NCBI RefSeq assembly: GCF_000156335.1
Contig: NZ_DS999213.1
Coordinates: 211,481 to 269,556 of the forward strand
From: Roseobacter sp. GAI101
GTDB lineage: Bacteria; Pseudomonadota; Alphaproteobacteria; Rhodobacterales; Rhodobacteraceae
Direction of reading: 5' to 3'
Length of the DNA stretch: 58,076 nucleotides
The first letter of the stretch is position 1. Every line of letters begins with the position of its first letter. Below the pieces are notes generated by a model. That model was not told the DNA's origin. It did not search any database and saw only the letters and a program-made list of their open reading frames with translations. This document shows positions 8,653-20,627 of the stretch, piece by piece. The position numbers were made by a program, and so were the translations under genes.

Positions 8653-10176
8653 ATGGCTGAAGCTTTGCCCGGTCTGGATATGTCGGGTGCGTGGGACCTT
8701 CCTGCGCGGTTGAACATGGCGGCGCAATGTCTGGGGCAGGATGCAGGGCGCACGGCGATCATTGATCTGACGGGCGACGCACGGCGCGATGTAAGCTATG
8801 GCGCGCTGTCCGCGATGGCCGATGGCTTGGCGCGCAGCCTGCTGCCCCGCGTGCAGGCAGGTGACCGCGTCGGCGTCTTGCTCAGCCAAAGCCCGTGGTG
8901 TGCAGCGGCCCATCTGGCGATCTGGAAAATCGGTGCGATTTCAGTGCCTTTGTTCAAACTCTTCAAGCATGATGCCTTGAAGTCCCGCGTGCAGGATGCA
9001 GGCATCACGCTGGTTTTGACCGACGCGGAAGGGCGCGATCTGCTGGGCGATCTGGCTGAAGCCTGGATGGCAGAAACGGCGGGCATCTCGGGCGATCCTG
9101 TGCCCTTTGCCGATACCGGCCCCGACGATCCGGCGGTGCTGATTTACACTTCGGGTACCACGGGCAGCCCCAAGGGCGCGTTGCACGGCCACCGTGTGCT
9201 GACCGGCCATCTGCCCGGTGTGTCGCTGAGCCATGATGTGCTGGGCCGGCCCGGTGACTGCCTCTGGACCCCCGCGGATTGGGCGTGGATCGGCGGGCTT
9301 TTCGATGTGCTGATGCCCGCGCTGGCCTTGGGCGTTCCTGTGGTGGCAGCACGGCTCCCTAAGTTCTCGCCCGAGGACTGCGCGCGCATCATCGCCGATG
9401 GCGGCGTGCGAAACGTGTTTTTTCCCCCTACAGCCTTGCGCATGCTCAAAGCGGCGGGGGCGACGATCCCCGGTCTGCGGTCGGTCGCGTCGGGCGGCGA
9501 ACCCTTGGGTGCGGAAATGCTGGCATGGGGGCAAACTGCCTTTGGCCTGACGATCAACGAATTCTACGGACAGACCGAATGCAACATGGTCGCGTCAAGC
9601 TGCGGCACATCATATCCTGCGCGCCCCGGATGCATCGGCAAGGCGGTGCCGGGCCACACGCTGGCGGTCTTGACCAAGGACGGTGTGCCAACCACCGACG
9701 AGGGCGATGTCGCGGTCCGGCGCGGATCTGCGGCGATGATGCTGGGCTATTGGCAGCGGCCCGACGCGACAGCAGAGAAATTCAAAGGCGATTGGATGAT
9801 CACCGGAGACCGAGGCATCTGGGAAGGCGAATATTTGCGCTTTATCGGCCGCGAGGATGATGTGATCACCTCCTCCGGCTACCGCATCGGCCCGGCCGAA
9901 ATCGAAGACTGCCTGCTGACGCATCCGGACGTTGCAACCTGCGGCGTCGTTGGTAAACCAGACGCCCTGCGGACCGAGATCGTCAAAGCCTATGTCGTGC
10001 GCAAACCCGGCAGCACCGTTGACGGTGCGACCCTGCAAGACTGGTGCAAATCCCGTCTGGCCAGCTATTCCTATCCCCGCGAAATCACCTTTCTGGACGC
10101 GCTGCCCATGACCGTAACGGGCAAGGTGATCCGCAAGGACCTCAAGGCGATCGCCATTGCCGAGCAAACCCCATGA
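8653..10176 (+). CDS. AMP-dependent acyl-CoA synthetase
   Basis: 507 residues, starting 3 bp after the previous stop. ANL-superfamily motifs are intact: P-loop [11 protein letters not shown] (165-175), FYGQTE (304-309), the hinge region ITGDRG...FIGREDD, and the C-terminal catalytic lysine in [11 protein letters not shown]. The enzyme activates a carboxylate to its CoA thioester using ATP. Within this operon the likely substrates are isovalerate or another branched short acid, or acetoacetate released by HMG-CoA lyase; the sequence does not decide. It lies between ivd and mccB. Confidence 0.88.
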   Translation: MAEALPGLDMSGAWDLPARLNMAAQCLGQDAGRTAIIDLTGDARRDVSYGALSAMADGLARSLLPRVQAGDRVGVLLSQSPWCAAAHLAIWKIGAISVPLFKLFKHDALKSRVQDAGITLVLTDAEGRDLLGDLAEAWMAETAGISGDPVPFADTGPDDPAVLIYTSGTTGSPKGALHGHRVLTGHLPGVSLSHDVLGRPGDCLWTPADWAWIGGLFDVLMPALALGVPVVAARLPKFSPEDCARIIADGGVRNVFFPPTALRMLKAAGATIPGLRSVASGGEPLGAEMLAWGQTAFGLTINEFYGQTECNMVASSCGTSYPARPGCIGKAVPGHTLAVLTKDGVPTTDEGDVAVRRGSAAMMLGYWQRPDATAEKFKGDWMITGDRGIWEGEYLRFIGREDDVITSSGYRIGPAEIEDCLLTHPDVATCGVVGKPDALRTEIVKAYVVRKPGSTVDGATLQDWCKSRLASYSYPREITFLDALPMTVTGKVIRKDLKAIAIAEQTP

Positions 10177-10210
10177 CCGCCGCCATACTGACCCACTCAA
10201 GGAGACCCAC

Positions 10211-11815
10211 ATGAAGCTGACCTCGCAGGCGCTGCCCTCATCGGCAGGCTTCAAAGCCAACGAAGCCGCCCATCTTGAAGCGTTGCAAACCGTGCGTGAA
10301 GCGGCCGAAGCGGCGGCATTCGGGGGCGGTGAAAAATCACGCGCCCGCCACGAAAGCCGGGGCAAGATGCTGCCGCGCGAACGCGTGGCGAACCTGCTGG
10401 ACCCCGGATCGCCCTTCCTCGAGGTCGGCGGGCTGGCGGCGCATGGCCTCTATGGTGGCGCTGCCCCGTGTGCAGGCGTGATCGCCGGTGTGGGGCAGGT
10501 GCATGGCGTTGATTGCATGATCGTGTGCAATGACGCCACGGTGAAGGGCGGCACCTATTTCCCGATGAGCGTCAAGAAGCACCTGCGCGCCCAAGAAATC
10601 GCAGAGGAAAACCATCTGCCTTGCATCTATCTGGTCGACAGCGGCGGCGCGAACCTGCCCAATCAGGACGAGGTTTTTCCCGACCGCGACCACTTTGGCC
10701 GGATTTTCTATAACCAGGCCCGGATGAGCGGCAAGGGCATTCCGCAAATCGCGGTCGTGATGGGGTCGTGCACGGCCGGCGGGGCCTATGTGCCCGCCAT
10801 GTCCGACGTGTCGATCATCGTCAAGGAACAGGGCACGATCTTTCTGGCAGGCCCGCCGCTGGTCAAGGCCGCGACCGGAGAGGTCGTCACTGCCGAGGAT
10901 CTGGGCGGCGGCGACGTGCACACGCGCCTGTCCGGTGTGGCCGATTATCTGGCCGAGGATGACGCCCATGCGCTGGCCCTTGCGCGCCGCGCTGTCGCGG
11001 GGCTGAACCTTGCCAAGCCTGCGACCGTTCAGTGGCAGCCAAGCGAAGACCCCGCCTATGACCCCGCCGAAATGCTGGGCGTCGTCCCCGCCGACCTGCG
11101 CACGCCCTACGATATTCGCGAGGTGATCATGCGGCTGGTCGATGGCAGCCGCTTCGACGAATTCAAGGCGCGCTTTGGTGAAACGCTGGTCTGCGGCTTT
11201 GCCCACGTCAAAGGCTGCCCCGTCGGCATCATCGCTAACAACGGTGTGTTGTTTTCGGAATCTGCCCAGAAAGGCGCGCATTTCGTTGAGCTATGTTCGC
11301 AGCGCAAGATCCCGCTGGTGTTCCTGCAGAATATCACCGGTTTCATAGTGGGCCGCAAATACGAGAACGAAGGCATCGCGCGGCACGGGGCCAAGATGGT
11401 GACCGCCGTCGCCTCCACCAACGTGCCGAAAATCACCATGCTGGTGGGCGGATCATTCGGCGCGGGCAACTATGGCATGGCGGGGCGGGCCTATTCCCCG
11501 CGGTTCATGTGGACGTGGCCCAATTCGCGCATCTCGGTGATGGGGGGCGCGCAAGCGGCTGGGGTTCTGGCCACGGTCAAGCGCGACGCGATTGAACGGG
11601 CTGGCGAAAGCTGGAGCGCAGAGGACGAGGCCGCTTTCAAGCAGCCCACGATTGATATGTTCGAAGAACAGTCGCATCCTCTCTATGCCTCGGCGCGGTT
11701 GTGGGATGACGGGGTGATCGACCCGCGCAAAAGCCGCGATGTGTTGTCCCTGTCGCTGAGGGCAAGTTTGAATGCACCGATCGAGGATACACGCTTTGGC
11801 GTGTTCCGGATGTAA
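10211..11815 (+). CDS. mccB: Methylcrotonyl-CoA carboxylase carboxyltransferase (beta) subunit
   Basis: 534 residues from the ATG at 10211 ([11 protein letters not shown]), preceded by AAGGAGA at 6 bases; the open frame upstream overlaps the synthetase gene and is not used. This is the carboxyltransferase half of biotin-dependent 3-methylcrotonyl-CoA carboxylase. Recognisable blocks are [30 protein letters not shown] (typical of MCC beta rather than PCC beta), [16 protein letters not shown] and [12 protein letters not shown]. It makes 3-methylglutaconyl-CoA with MccA, encoded 426 bp downstream with an ASCH gene between the two. Confidence 0.94.
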   Translation: MKLTSQALPSSAGFKANEAAHLEALQTVREAAEAAAFGGGEKSRARHESRGKMLPRERVANLLDPGSPFLEVGGLAAHGLYGGAAPCAGVIAGVGQVHGVDCMIVCNDATVKGGTYFPMSVKKHLRAQEIAEENHLPCIYLVDSGGANLPNQDEVFPDRDHFGRIFYNQARMSGKGIPQIAVVMGSCTAGGAYVPAMSDVSIIVKEQGTIFLAGPPLVKAATGEVVTAEDLGGGDVHTRLSGVADYLAEDDAHALALARRAVAGLNLAKPATVQWQPSEDPAYDPAEMLGVVPADLRTPYDIREVIMRLVDGSRFDEFKARFGETLVCGFAHVKGCPVGIIANNGVLFSESAQKGAHFVELCSQRKIPLVFLQNITGFIVGRKYENEGIARHGAKMVTAVASTNVPKITMLVGGSFGAGNYGMAGRAYSPRFMWTWPNSRISVMGGAQAAGVLATVKRDAIERAGESWSAEDEAAFKQPTIDMFEEQSHPLYASARLWDDGVIDPRKSRDVLSLSLRASLNAPIEDTRFGVFRM

Positions 11816-11825
11816 GGGGATCGTC

Positions 11826-12240
11826 ATGACACGGACATTGCAGCAGATCGTCGATGCCAACCCGGACGCGGAAACATTCCGCTTTGGTGACAACCCGAAA
11901 CTATGTGCCGAGATCATTGCATTGGTGCGTGCCGGCCGTAAAACTGCCACTTGCGAGGCCGCATCGGCCTATGGCCAAGGCGGCGATGCCTACCCCGAGA
12001 TCGGCCGCCGCGACATCGCGCTGAACTGGGATGGCACGCCTGCCTTCATGATCGAAACGGTCGAGGTGTCGACCCGCCGGTTCAACGAAATGGACGCCGA
12101 ATTCGTCGCCGCACAGGGTGAATTCCGCGATCTGGACCACTGGGGTGCCAGCTACGAAGCGTATTTCCGGCGCTCCGGCGGGTTCGCGCCAGACATGAAG
12201 TTGATGTGCGAACGCTTCACCCTAATCGAGGATTACGCCG

Positions 12241-12248
<8 letters not shown>
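11826..12248 (+). CDS. ASCH-domain protein
   Basis: 140 residues starting MTRTLQQIVDANPDAE. The ASCH/PUA-like pattern is seen in ALVRAGRKTATCEAASAYG (the G-x-K-x-x-T ligand-binding segment), then PAFMIETVEV and a C-terminal DHWGASYEAYF region. ASCH proteins bind RNA or small ligands; some (YqfB-like) are N4-acetylcytidine amidohydrolases. It sits between the two subunits of methylcrotonyl-CoA carboxylase and its last 8 bp overlap mccA, so both are coupled. No link between ASCH and leucine breakdown is known to me. Confidence 0.78.
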
Positions 12249-14186
<1,938 letters not shown>

Positions 14187-14190
<4 letters not shown>

Positions 14191-14840
14191 TCACGCTGCA
14201 CCACGTCCCGCAAAGCCGGTCGATGCGCACGCTTTGGTTGCTGCATGAGCTGGACGTGCCGTTTGAAGTGGTGCAGCACCCCTTCGACAAATCCCTGCGC
14301 GACCCGGCCTATCTGGCGCTTTCGCCTGCGGGTCGTGTGCCATCGCTTGAGATCGACGGCGAGGCGATGTTCGAAACCGGTGCTATTGCCGAATATCTGT
14401 GTGAACGGTTCAGCCCAGAGGGTCTGGGCCGTATGCCCGGCACGCCGGAGCGCAAGGACTGGCTGGTGTGGATGCATTTCGCCGAAACGGTCAGCCAGCA
14501 TTGCGCCGCGTTGACCCAACAGCACGTCGCCCTGCGCGATGACACGATGCGCAGCCCCATCGTCATGAAACTTGAAGCCGCACGGATCATGAAATGCTAT
14601 GATGCGCTTGAGGCGCGGCTGGAGGGGCAGGATTATCTGCTGTCCAGTGGTTTTACCGCCGCCGATATCGGAGTGGGGCAGGCGGTCTATATGGGACAGT
14701 TTTTCGCCAAGACGGATCAGCACCCGCGGGTGGCCGCATGGTTCGGGCGGATTTCGGGGCGCGAAGGCTTCGTGAAGGCGCTGCCTGCGGGCGTGTCCTT
14801 GTTTGAGCAGTCGTTTTTCGAACCCTGGCCGGTCATCTGA
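14187..14840 (+). CDS. Glutathione S-transferase family protein
   Basis: 217 residues, ATG overlapping the mccA stop (ATGA). The thioredoxin-like N-terminal domain starts ITLHHVPQSRSMRTLWLLHEL, with SPAGRVPSLEIDG (cis-proline) and ETGAIAEYLCERF, the glutathione-binding segment; an all-helical domain follows (GFTAADIGVGQAVYM). It may conjugate or isomerise a reactive intermediate, and it is co-translated with the carboxylase, but the substrate is not evident. Followed by a 53 bp gap holding a copy of a dispersed repeat. Confidence 0.85.
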
Positions 14841-14847
14841 GGCAGAC

Positions 14848-14880
14848 CTTGGGATTTTGAGTTTATTTGGCAAAATGAAG
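14848..14880 (+). repeat. Dispersed intergenic repeat, half-conserved copy
   Basis: The last 22 bases (14859-14880, GAGTTTATTTGG then CAAAATGAAG) are identical to the reverse complement of 20560-20581 in the nuoD-nuoE gap. The first 11 bases have drifted from the GC-rich head seen in the other copies. It lies in the only real gap of the leucine operon, between the GST gene and hmgL. Confidence 0.75.
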
Positions 14881-14893
14881 GGGAGGGACGGAC

Positions 14894-15751
14894 ATGGACA
14901 AGGGCTATTGCGAGATTTTCGAGGTGGGGCCGCGCGACGGGCTTCAGAACGAGGCGCGTGAAATTCCGGTGACCGAAAAGATTGCTTTGGTCGATTTGCT
15001 TAGCCGGGCCGGATTTTCCCGGATCGAGGTGGCAAGTTTCGTAAGTCAGAAATGGGTGCCGCAGATGGCGGGATCAGGCGCGGTTCTGGACGGGATCAAG
15101 CGGGCAGAGGGCGTGCGCTATGCCGCGCTGACGCCCAACCTGCGCGGTTATGCCGATGCGGTCTCGTCAAAGGCCGATGAGATTGCGATATTCGCCTCGG
15201 CCAGTGAAGGGTTCAGCCAAAAGAACATCAATGCAAGCATCGAAGAGGCGTTCGAGCGGTTTGCACCGATCCTCGAAGAGGCGCGCCATGTCGATATGCC
15301 GGTGCGCGGCTACGTGTCTTGCGTGGTCAAATGCCCCTATGACGGGGTGATCGCGCCTGACCAGGTTGCAAAAGTGGCGGACCGTTTGTTTTCGATGGGC
15401 TGCTATGAGGTGTCTTTGGGCGACACCATAGGGGCGGGTACGCCGGATACGATTGCCAAGATGTTGCTGGCCGTGCGCGATGTCGTGCCCGTTGGCCGTT
15501 TGGCGGGGCATTACCACGATACCAACGGGCGCGCGATGGACAACATCGATACGTCCTTGTCGATGGGCGTGCGGGTTTTCGACGCCGCTGTCGGGGGGCT
15601 GGGGGGCTGCCCCTTTGCGCCCGGTGCTGCGGGCAATGTGGCGACCGAGGCGGTGAATGCGCATCTGACGGCGCTTGGATATGTGACGGGGCTGGATCAG
15701 GCGCTGATCGAAGAGGCCGCCGCCATGGCGCAGCAGATGAGGGCCGGTTGA
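14894..15751 (+). CDS. hmgL: Hydroxymethylglutaryl-CoA lyase
   Basis: 285 residues; ATG preceded by GGGGAGGGACG. It cleaves HMG-CoA to acetyl-CoA and acetoacetate, the last step of leucine breakdown. Motifs of the HMGL-like TIM barrel are intact: EVGPRDGLQNE near the N-terminus (metal-binding Asp), KCPYDGVIAPDQV, SLGDTIGAGTP, GHYHDTNGRAMDNI and the catalytic cysteine loop GLGGCPFAPGAAGN. The stop overlaps the start of the next gene (TGATG), giving coupling with the hydratase that makes its substrate. Confidence 0.95.
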   Translation: MDKGYCEIFEVGPRDGLQNEAREIPVTEKIALVDLLSRAGFSRIEVASFVSQKWVPQMAGSGAVLDGIKRAEGVRYAALTPNLRGYADAVSSKADEIAIFASASEGFSQKNINASIEEAFERFAPILEEARHVDMPVRGYVSCVVKCPYDGVIAPDQVAKVADRLFSMGCYEVSLGDTIGAGTPDTIAKMLLAVRDVVPVGRLAGHYHDTNGRAMDNIDTSLSMGVRVFDAAVGGLGGCPFAPGAAGNVATEAVNAHLTALGYVTGLDQALIEEAAAMAQQMRAG

Positions 15752-16533
15752 TGTACGAGACGATTAAGGTCAGCACGGATGCACGCGGGGTGGCGGTTCT
15801 GACCCTTTCGCGGGAGGAGAAGCACAACGCCATGTCGGCGCTGATGATTGCCGAACTGACAGCCGCCGCCGCGCAGCTTGCGGGCGATGACGCCGTGAGG
15901 GTCGTGGTTCTGACCGGCGCGGGCAAGTCGTTTTGCGCGGGCGGTGACCTGGGGTGGATGCAGGCGCAGCGCGATATGGATGCCCCTACACGGTCCGCCG
16001 AGGCAGGCAAGCTGGCAGCGATGTTGGGGGCATTGAATACTTTGCCCAAGCCGCTGATCGGGCGGGTGCAGGGCAATGCCTTTGGCGGCGGTGTGGGCAT
16101 GGCGGCTGTCTGCGATGTGGCCATCGGCGTGGAGACGTTGAAGATGGGCTTTACCGAAACGCGGCTGGGGATCATCCCGGCCACCATCGGCCCCTATGTG
16201 CTTGCGCGCATGGGCGAGGGGCGGGCGCGGCGGGTGTTCATGTCGGCGCGGCTGTTTGGTGCGGCCGAGGCGGTTGATCTGGGATTGCTGTCAAAGGTCG
16301 TGCCTGCGGATGGTCTGGATGCAGCGATCGAGGCCGAAGTCGTGCCCTATCTGTCCTGCGCGCCCGGTGCGGTGGCTGCGGCCAAACAATTGGCGCGCGA
16401 TCTTGGCCCAAGGATTGATGCAGAAGTCGTGGATCACACCATTGCAGCCCTCGCCGCGCGGTGGGAAACAGAAGAAGCCGCCGAGGGAATCGGTGCGTTT
16501 TTCGACAAGCGCAAAGCGGCGTGGATGGCCTGA
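15751..16533 (+). CDS. Enoyl-CoA hydratase, probable 3-methylglutaconyl-CoA hydratase
   Basis: 260 residues from the ATG at 15751, overlapping the hmgL stop; an upstream TTG adds one residue and is not preferred. Crotonase fold: KHNAMSALM, the oxyanion segment GKSFCAGGDLGWM, GNAFGGGVGMAAVCDVAI and ETRLGIIPATIGPYV. The family hydrates or isomerises enoyl-CoA esters. The operon lacks only the step from 3-methylglutaconyl-CoA to HMG-CoA, so this gene most likely supplies it (liuC-type function); that is inference from context. Confidence 0.88.
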   Translation: MYETIKVSTDARGVAVLTLSREEKHNAMSALMIAELTAAAAQLAGDDAVRVVVLTGAGKSFCAGGDLGWMQAQRDMDAPTRSAEAGKLAAMLGALNTLPKPLIGRVQGNAFGGGVGMAAVCDVAIGVETLKMGFTETRLGIIPATIGPYVLARMGEGRARRVFMSARLFGAAEAVDLGLLSKVVPADGLDAAIEAEVVPYLSCAPGAVAAAKQLARDLGPRIDAEVVDHTIAALAARWETEEAAEGIGAFFDKRKAAWMA

Positions 16534-16572
16534 TCGTAGGGCCAGCGGCTTTGAACACATATGGGGGATGTT

Positions 16573-17472
16573 ATGCGTATTCTATTTACCGGCGGGACCG
16601 GCAAGGCCGGGCGGCATGTCATTCCCTATTTGCTGGCGCAGGGCCATCAGGTTCTTAACGTCGATCTGGTGCCGTTCGATCATCCGGGCGTCGATAACCG
16701 CATCGCCGATATCTCGGATGCGGGGCAGATGGCCGATGTGATGCAAAGCTATGCAAATTTGGCCGAACTTGACGCCGGTACCGGCATGCCCAGGTTCGAT
16801 GCGGTCGTTCACTTTGCCGCGATCCCCCGCATTCTGCTGCGGTCTGACAATGAAGCGTTCCGGATCAACACGATCGGCACCTACAACGTGATTGATGCCG
16901 CGCTCAAGGCCGGCATCCGCAAGGTGATCTTTGCCTCGTCCGAGACGACCTACGGCATCTGTTTCGCCGATGGCGAGATCAAGCCAGACTATATCCCGAT
17001 CGACGAAGACCACCCCACGGTGCCCCATGACAGCTATGCCATGTCAAAGGTCTGCAACGAGGTGACAGCCCGCAGCTTTCAGGCGCGCAGTGGTGCGGAT
17101 GTTTACGGGCTTCGAATCAACAACGTCATCGAACCCGATGAATATGCGCAGATTTTTCCAGATTTCATCCATGATCCGGACCAGCGCCGCCGCAATATCT
17201 TTGCCTATATCGATGCGCGCGATCTGGGGCAGATGGTTGAATGCTGCTTGCAAAAAGACGGTTTGGGTTACGAGGTCTTCAATGTCGCGAATGATGATCA
17301 TTCGGTTGATCTGACCACGTCCGATCTGATTGACCGCTATTATGCAGACGTCCCGAAAACCCGCGAAATGGGCGAAAACGAGACGTTTTTCAGCAACAAG
17401 AAGGCCCGTGATATGGTCGGCTTTGCGCCGCAGCACAGTTGGCGCGACCAGATCGGTGTGACCGGAAAATAG
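16573..17472 (+). CDS. NAD-dependent epimerase/dehydratase (extended SDR)
   Basis: 299 residues from the ATG at 16573, which has GGGGA six bases upstream; an ATG 12 bases earlier would add four residues and overlaps that site. Rossmann start MRILFTGGTGKAGRH, then HFAAIPR, the catalytic SSETTYG and SYAMSK (Tyr-x3-Lys), as in UDP-glucose 4-epimerase relatives. The substrate is probably a sugar nucleotide or a sugar acid (uronate dehydrogenase relatives look alike). It stands 39 bp after the leucine operon and may be read from it, or separately. Confidence 0.78.
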   Translation: MRILFTGGTGKAGRHVIPYLLAQGHQVLNVDLVPFDHPGVDNRIADISDAGQMADVMQSYANLAELDAGTGMPRFDAVVHFAAIPRILLRSDNEAFRINTIGTYNVIDAALKAGIRKVIFASSETTYGICFADGEIKPDYIPIDEDHPTVPHDSYAMSKVCNEVTARSFQARSGADVYGLRINNVIEPDEYAQIFPDFIHDPDQRRRNIFAYIDARDLGQMVECCLQKDGLGYEVFNVANDDHSVDLTTSDLIDRYYADVPKTREMGENETFFSNKKARDMVGFAPQHSWRDQIGVTGK

Positions 17473-17543
17473 GCATTCGACCCTGCCGGAAACCCGCGTT
17501 CACGATGCCTTAAAACAGAACAGTTCAAATGTGGCGGGCTTGG

Positions 17544-17572
17544 TTGACCCTGACAAGACGGCGGAGTAAACC
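17544..17572 (+). promoter_or_regulatory. Possible promoter of the nuo operon
   Basis: TTGACC (17544-17549) and TAAACC (17567-17572) with 17 bp spacing are the best pair in the 170 bp gap before nuoA. The -35 is identical to that proposed for ivd. The -10 is only a moderate match. Confidence 0.3.
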
Positions 17573-17577
17573 GAGAA

Positions 17578-17620
17578 CCATCAAGTTCACAGCTTGATGG
17601 GCAAGGTGCGATGCCGCGCC
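17578..17620 (+). promoter_or_regulatory. Two tandem hairpins in the nuoA leader
   Basis: First hairpin: CCATCAAG / CTTGATGG, a perfect 8 bp stem (17578-17600) with a 7-base loop. Second: GGTGCG-ATGC-CGCGCC (17605-17620), 6 bp with one G-U pair. The nuoA ribosome binding site AGGAG follows 10 bases later. No T run follows, so this is not a plain terminator; it could shape translation or mRNA stability. Confidence 0.45.
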
Positions 17621-17642
17621 ACACACGCAAAGGAGCCTCCCC

Positions 17643-18535
<893 letters not shown>

Positions 18536-18544
18536 GGGGCTGAT

Positions 18545-19150
18545 ATGTCAGAACAACTGAACGAACTGGGTGCCTATCTCGAAGCAAAGCGCCCCGATTG
18601 CATCCTCGGCTGGGACATTTCGCATGGCGAGCTGAATATGGATGTGACCAAGGCAAATCTGCCGGGTCTGGTGGATTTCATAAAAGGCGATGCGACCTGC
18701 AGGTTCTCGTCCTTGGTGGATATCACGGCGGTAGATTATCCTGGTCGGGCAAAACGCTTCGACGTGGTCTATCACTTCCTGTCGATGTACCAGAACCAGC
18801 GGATCCGCCTGCGCGTGGCCATCCGTGAAGAAGACATGGTTCCCTCGATCGTCGACATTCATCCGTCGGCCAACTGGTTCGAGCGCGAAGTCTTCGATAT
18901 GTTCGGCATCCTGTTTTCGGGTCATCCCGATTTGCGGCGCTTGCTGACCGATTACGGGTTTCGCGGTCACCCGCTGCGCAAGGATTTCCCGACCACGGGC
19001 TATACCGAAGTTCGCTATGACGAGGCGGAAAAACGCGTTGTCTATGAACCGGTGTCGTTGGTTCAGGAATACCGCCAATTTGATTTCATGTCCCCTTGGG
19101 AAGGGGCCGAATACATCCTTCCCGGCGACGAGAAAGAGGCGGCCAAGTAA
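18545..19150 (+). CDS. nuoC: NADH-quinone oxidoreductase subunit C
   Basis: 201 residues; peripheral-arm 30 kDa subunit without cofactor. The signature is ERE(V)FDMFGI with [13 protein letters not shown] and GHPLRKDFP just after. Separate from nuoD here, unlike the nuoCD fusion of E. coli. Its stop shares a base with the next start (TAATG), which belongs to an unexpected small gene rather than nuoD. Confidence 0.97.
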   Translation: MSEQLNELGAYLEAKRPDCILGWDISHGELNMDVTKANLPGLVDFIKGDATCRFSSLVDITAVDYPGRAKRFDVVYHFLSMYQNQRIRLRVAIREEDMVPSIVDIHPSANWFEREVFDMFGILFSGHPDLRRLLTDYGFRGHPLRKDFPTTGYTEVRYDEAEKRVVYEPVSLVQEYRQFDFMSPWEGAEYILPGDEKEAAK

Positions 19151-19323
19151 TGGGCGGCATCTGGTGGTTCATCCTTTCGGCTCTGACGATCATTCCGATG
19201 GTGAAGATTCTGCCGTTTTTTGGCATTAACAAATACTGGTCCGTGGCCTGCGTGGTCCCCTTTGGCACGATTGCGTTGCTGTGGTGGGTGGGCCTCAAAC
19301 TGACCGAGCTGGAGCGTAAATGA
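19150..19323 (+). CDS. 57-residue membrane protein between nuoC and nuoD
   Basis: Starts [19 protein letters not shown] and ends LTELERK. Two hydrophobic stretches (about 3-22 and 30-50) separated by a short FFGINKYW turn suggest a two-span inner-membrane hairpin with a basic end. It is coupled on both sides: TAATG with nuoC and ATGA with nuoD, so the ribosome would pass straight through all three. Its codon use looks like its neighbours. I do not recognise a named family; unidentified reading frames are known within nuo clusters of relatives such as Rhodobacter capsulatus. A role in complex I assembly or as a supernumerary subunit is inference. Confidence 0.8.
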   Translation: MGGIWWFILSALTIIPMVKILPFFGINKYWSVACVVPFGTIALLWWVGLKLTELERK

Positions 19324-20546
19324 TGGACGGCACCAAAGGTTTTGAAGACGCCCTGACCGGCGAACAGAAGATCCGCAATTTCAACATCAACTTTGGTCCG
19401 CAGCACCCTGCGGCCCACGGCGTTCTGCGTCTGGTTCTCGAACTGGACGGTGAAGTCGTTGAACGCTGCGATCCGCATATCGGCCTACTGCACCGTGGCA
19501 CCGAAAAGCTGATGGAAAGCCGGACGTATCTGCAGAACCTGCCGTATTTCGACCGGCTGGATTATGTGGCACCGATGAACCAGGAACACGCCTGGTGTCT
19601 GGCCATCGAAAAGCTGACCGGCGTCGAAGTGCCCCGCCGCGCCTCGTTGATCCGGGTGCTTTATTCCGAAATCGGCCGCATCTTGTCCCACCTGCTGAAC
19701 GTCACGACACAGGCGATGGACGTTGGCGCGCTGACCCCGCCGCTGTGGGGCTTTGAGGAACGCGAAGATCTTATGATCTTCTACGAGCGCGCCTGCGGTG
19801 CCCGTCTTCATGCGGCCTATTTCCGCCCCGGCGGTGTGCATCAGGATCTGCCGCCTGCCTTGCTGGATGATATCGAGGCGTGGTCGCATAAGTTCATGTC
19901 CGGTTTCATGGTCGATATCGACAAGCTTTTGACCGAAAATCGCATTTTTAAGCAGCGCAATGCCGACATTGGCATCGTCACAGAGCAAGACATTCAGGAT
20001 TGGGGCTTTTCGGGCGTCATGGTCCGCGGCTCTGGCCTTGCATGGGATCTGCGCCGCGCGCAGCCATACGAATGCTACGATGAATTCGACTTTCAAATTC
20101 CGACCGGCGTGAACGGCGACTGCTATGACCGCTACCTCGTCCGGATGGAGGAGATGCGCCAGTCGATCTTTATCATCCAGCAGGCGATCACGAAGTTGCG
20201 TGAACCCGAAGGGCAGGGCGATATCCTTGCCCGTGGCAAGATCACGCCCCCGTCGCGCTCTGCTATGAAGACCGACATGGAAAGCCTGATCCACCACTTC
20301 AAACTCTATACCGAAGGGTTCCACGTGCCCGCCGGCGAAGTTTATTGTGCCGTGGAAGCGCCCAAAGGCGAATTCGGCGTCTATCTTGTGGCAGACGGGT
20401 CGAACAAACCCTATCGCGCCAAGATCCGGGCTCCGGGCTATCTGCACCTGCAAGCGATGGATTACATGGCCAAGGGCCACCAGTTGGCCGATGTCGCGGC
20501 CATCATCGGCACCATGGATATCGTCTTCGGAGAGGTCGACCGTTGA
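19320..20546 (+). CDS. nuoD: NADH-quinone oxidoreductase subunit D
   Basis: 408 residues; ATG overlaps the preceding stop (ATGA), with a second ATG directly after. The 49 kDa subunit lines the quinone cavity. [13 protein letters not shown] is at 25-37 and [17 protein letters not shown] follows; by comparison with the Thermus Nqo4 quinone-site residues, His33 and Tyr82 are the expected ligands, and both are present. The C-terminus [14 protein letters not shown] is canonical. A dispersed repeat follows before nuoE. Confidence 0.97.
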   Translation: MMDGTKGFEDALTGEQKIRNFNINFGPQHPAAHGVLRLVLELDGEVVERCDPHIGLLHRGTEKLMESRTYLQNLPYFDRLDYVAPMNQEHAWCLAIEKLTGVEVPRRASLIRVLYSEIGRILSHLLNVTTQAMDVGALTPPLWGFEEREDLMIFYERACGARLHAAYFRPGGVHQDLPPALLDDIEAWSHKFMSGFMVDIDKLLTENRIFKQRNADIGIVTEQDIQDWGFSGVMVRGSGLAWDLRRAQPYECYDEFDFQIPTGVNGDCYDRYLVRMEEMRQSIFIIQQAITKLREPEGQGDILARGKITPPSRSAMKTDMESLIHHFKLYTEGFHVPAGEVYCAVEAPKGEFGVYLVADGSNKPYRAKIRAPGYLHLQAMDYMAKGHQLADVAAIIGTMDIVFGEVDR

Positions 20547-20559
20547 TCCGGTCGCCGCT

Positions 20560-20592
20560 CTTCATTTTGCCAAATAAACTCCCGCCGGAGGC
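20560..20592 (-). repeat. Dispersed intergenic repeat, full 33 bp copy
   Basis: Read on the minus strand it has a GC-rich head GCCTCCGGCGGG and an AT-rich tail ending GGCAAAATGAAG. The tail is identical over 22 bases to 14859-14880, and the head matches the copy at 36414-36446. It occupies most of the 81 bp nuoD-nuoE gap. Confidence 0.8.
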
Positions 20593-20627
20593 GCCAGCCG
20601 TTTCCGCAAGAACGAAAGCCTGATCTG

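Noticed and set aside
17518..17526. GAACAGTTC near the nuo promoter as a second copy of the ivd operator
   Set aside because: The half-sites match but the spacer is 1 base instead of 4, so the same dimer could not bind both in the same way.
17578..17600. FNR-type site in the nuo leader
   Set aside because: FNR needs TTGAT-N4-ATCAA; here the arms are reversed (ATCAAG...CTTGAT), so only an RNA hairpin is supported.
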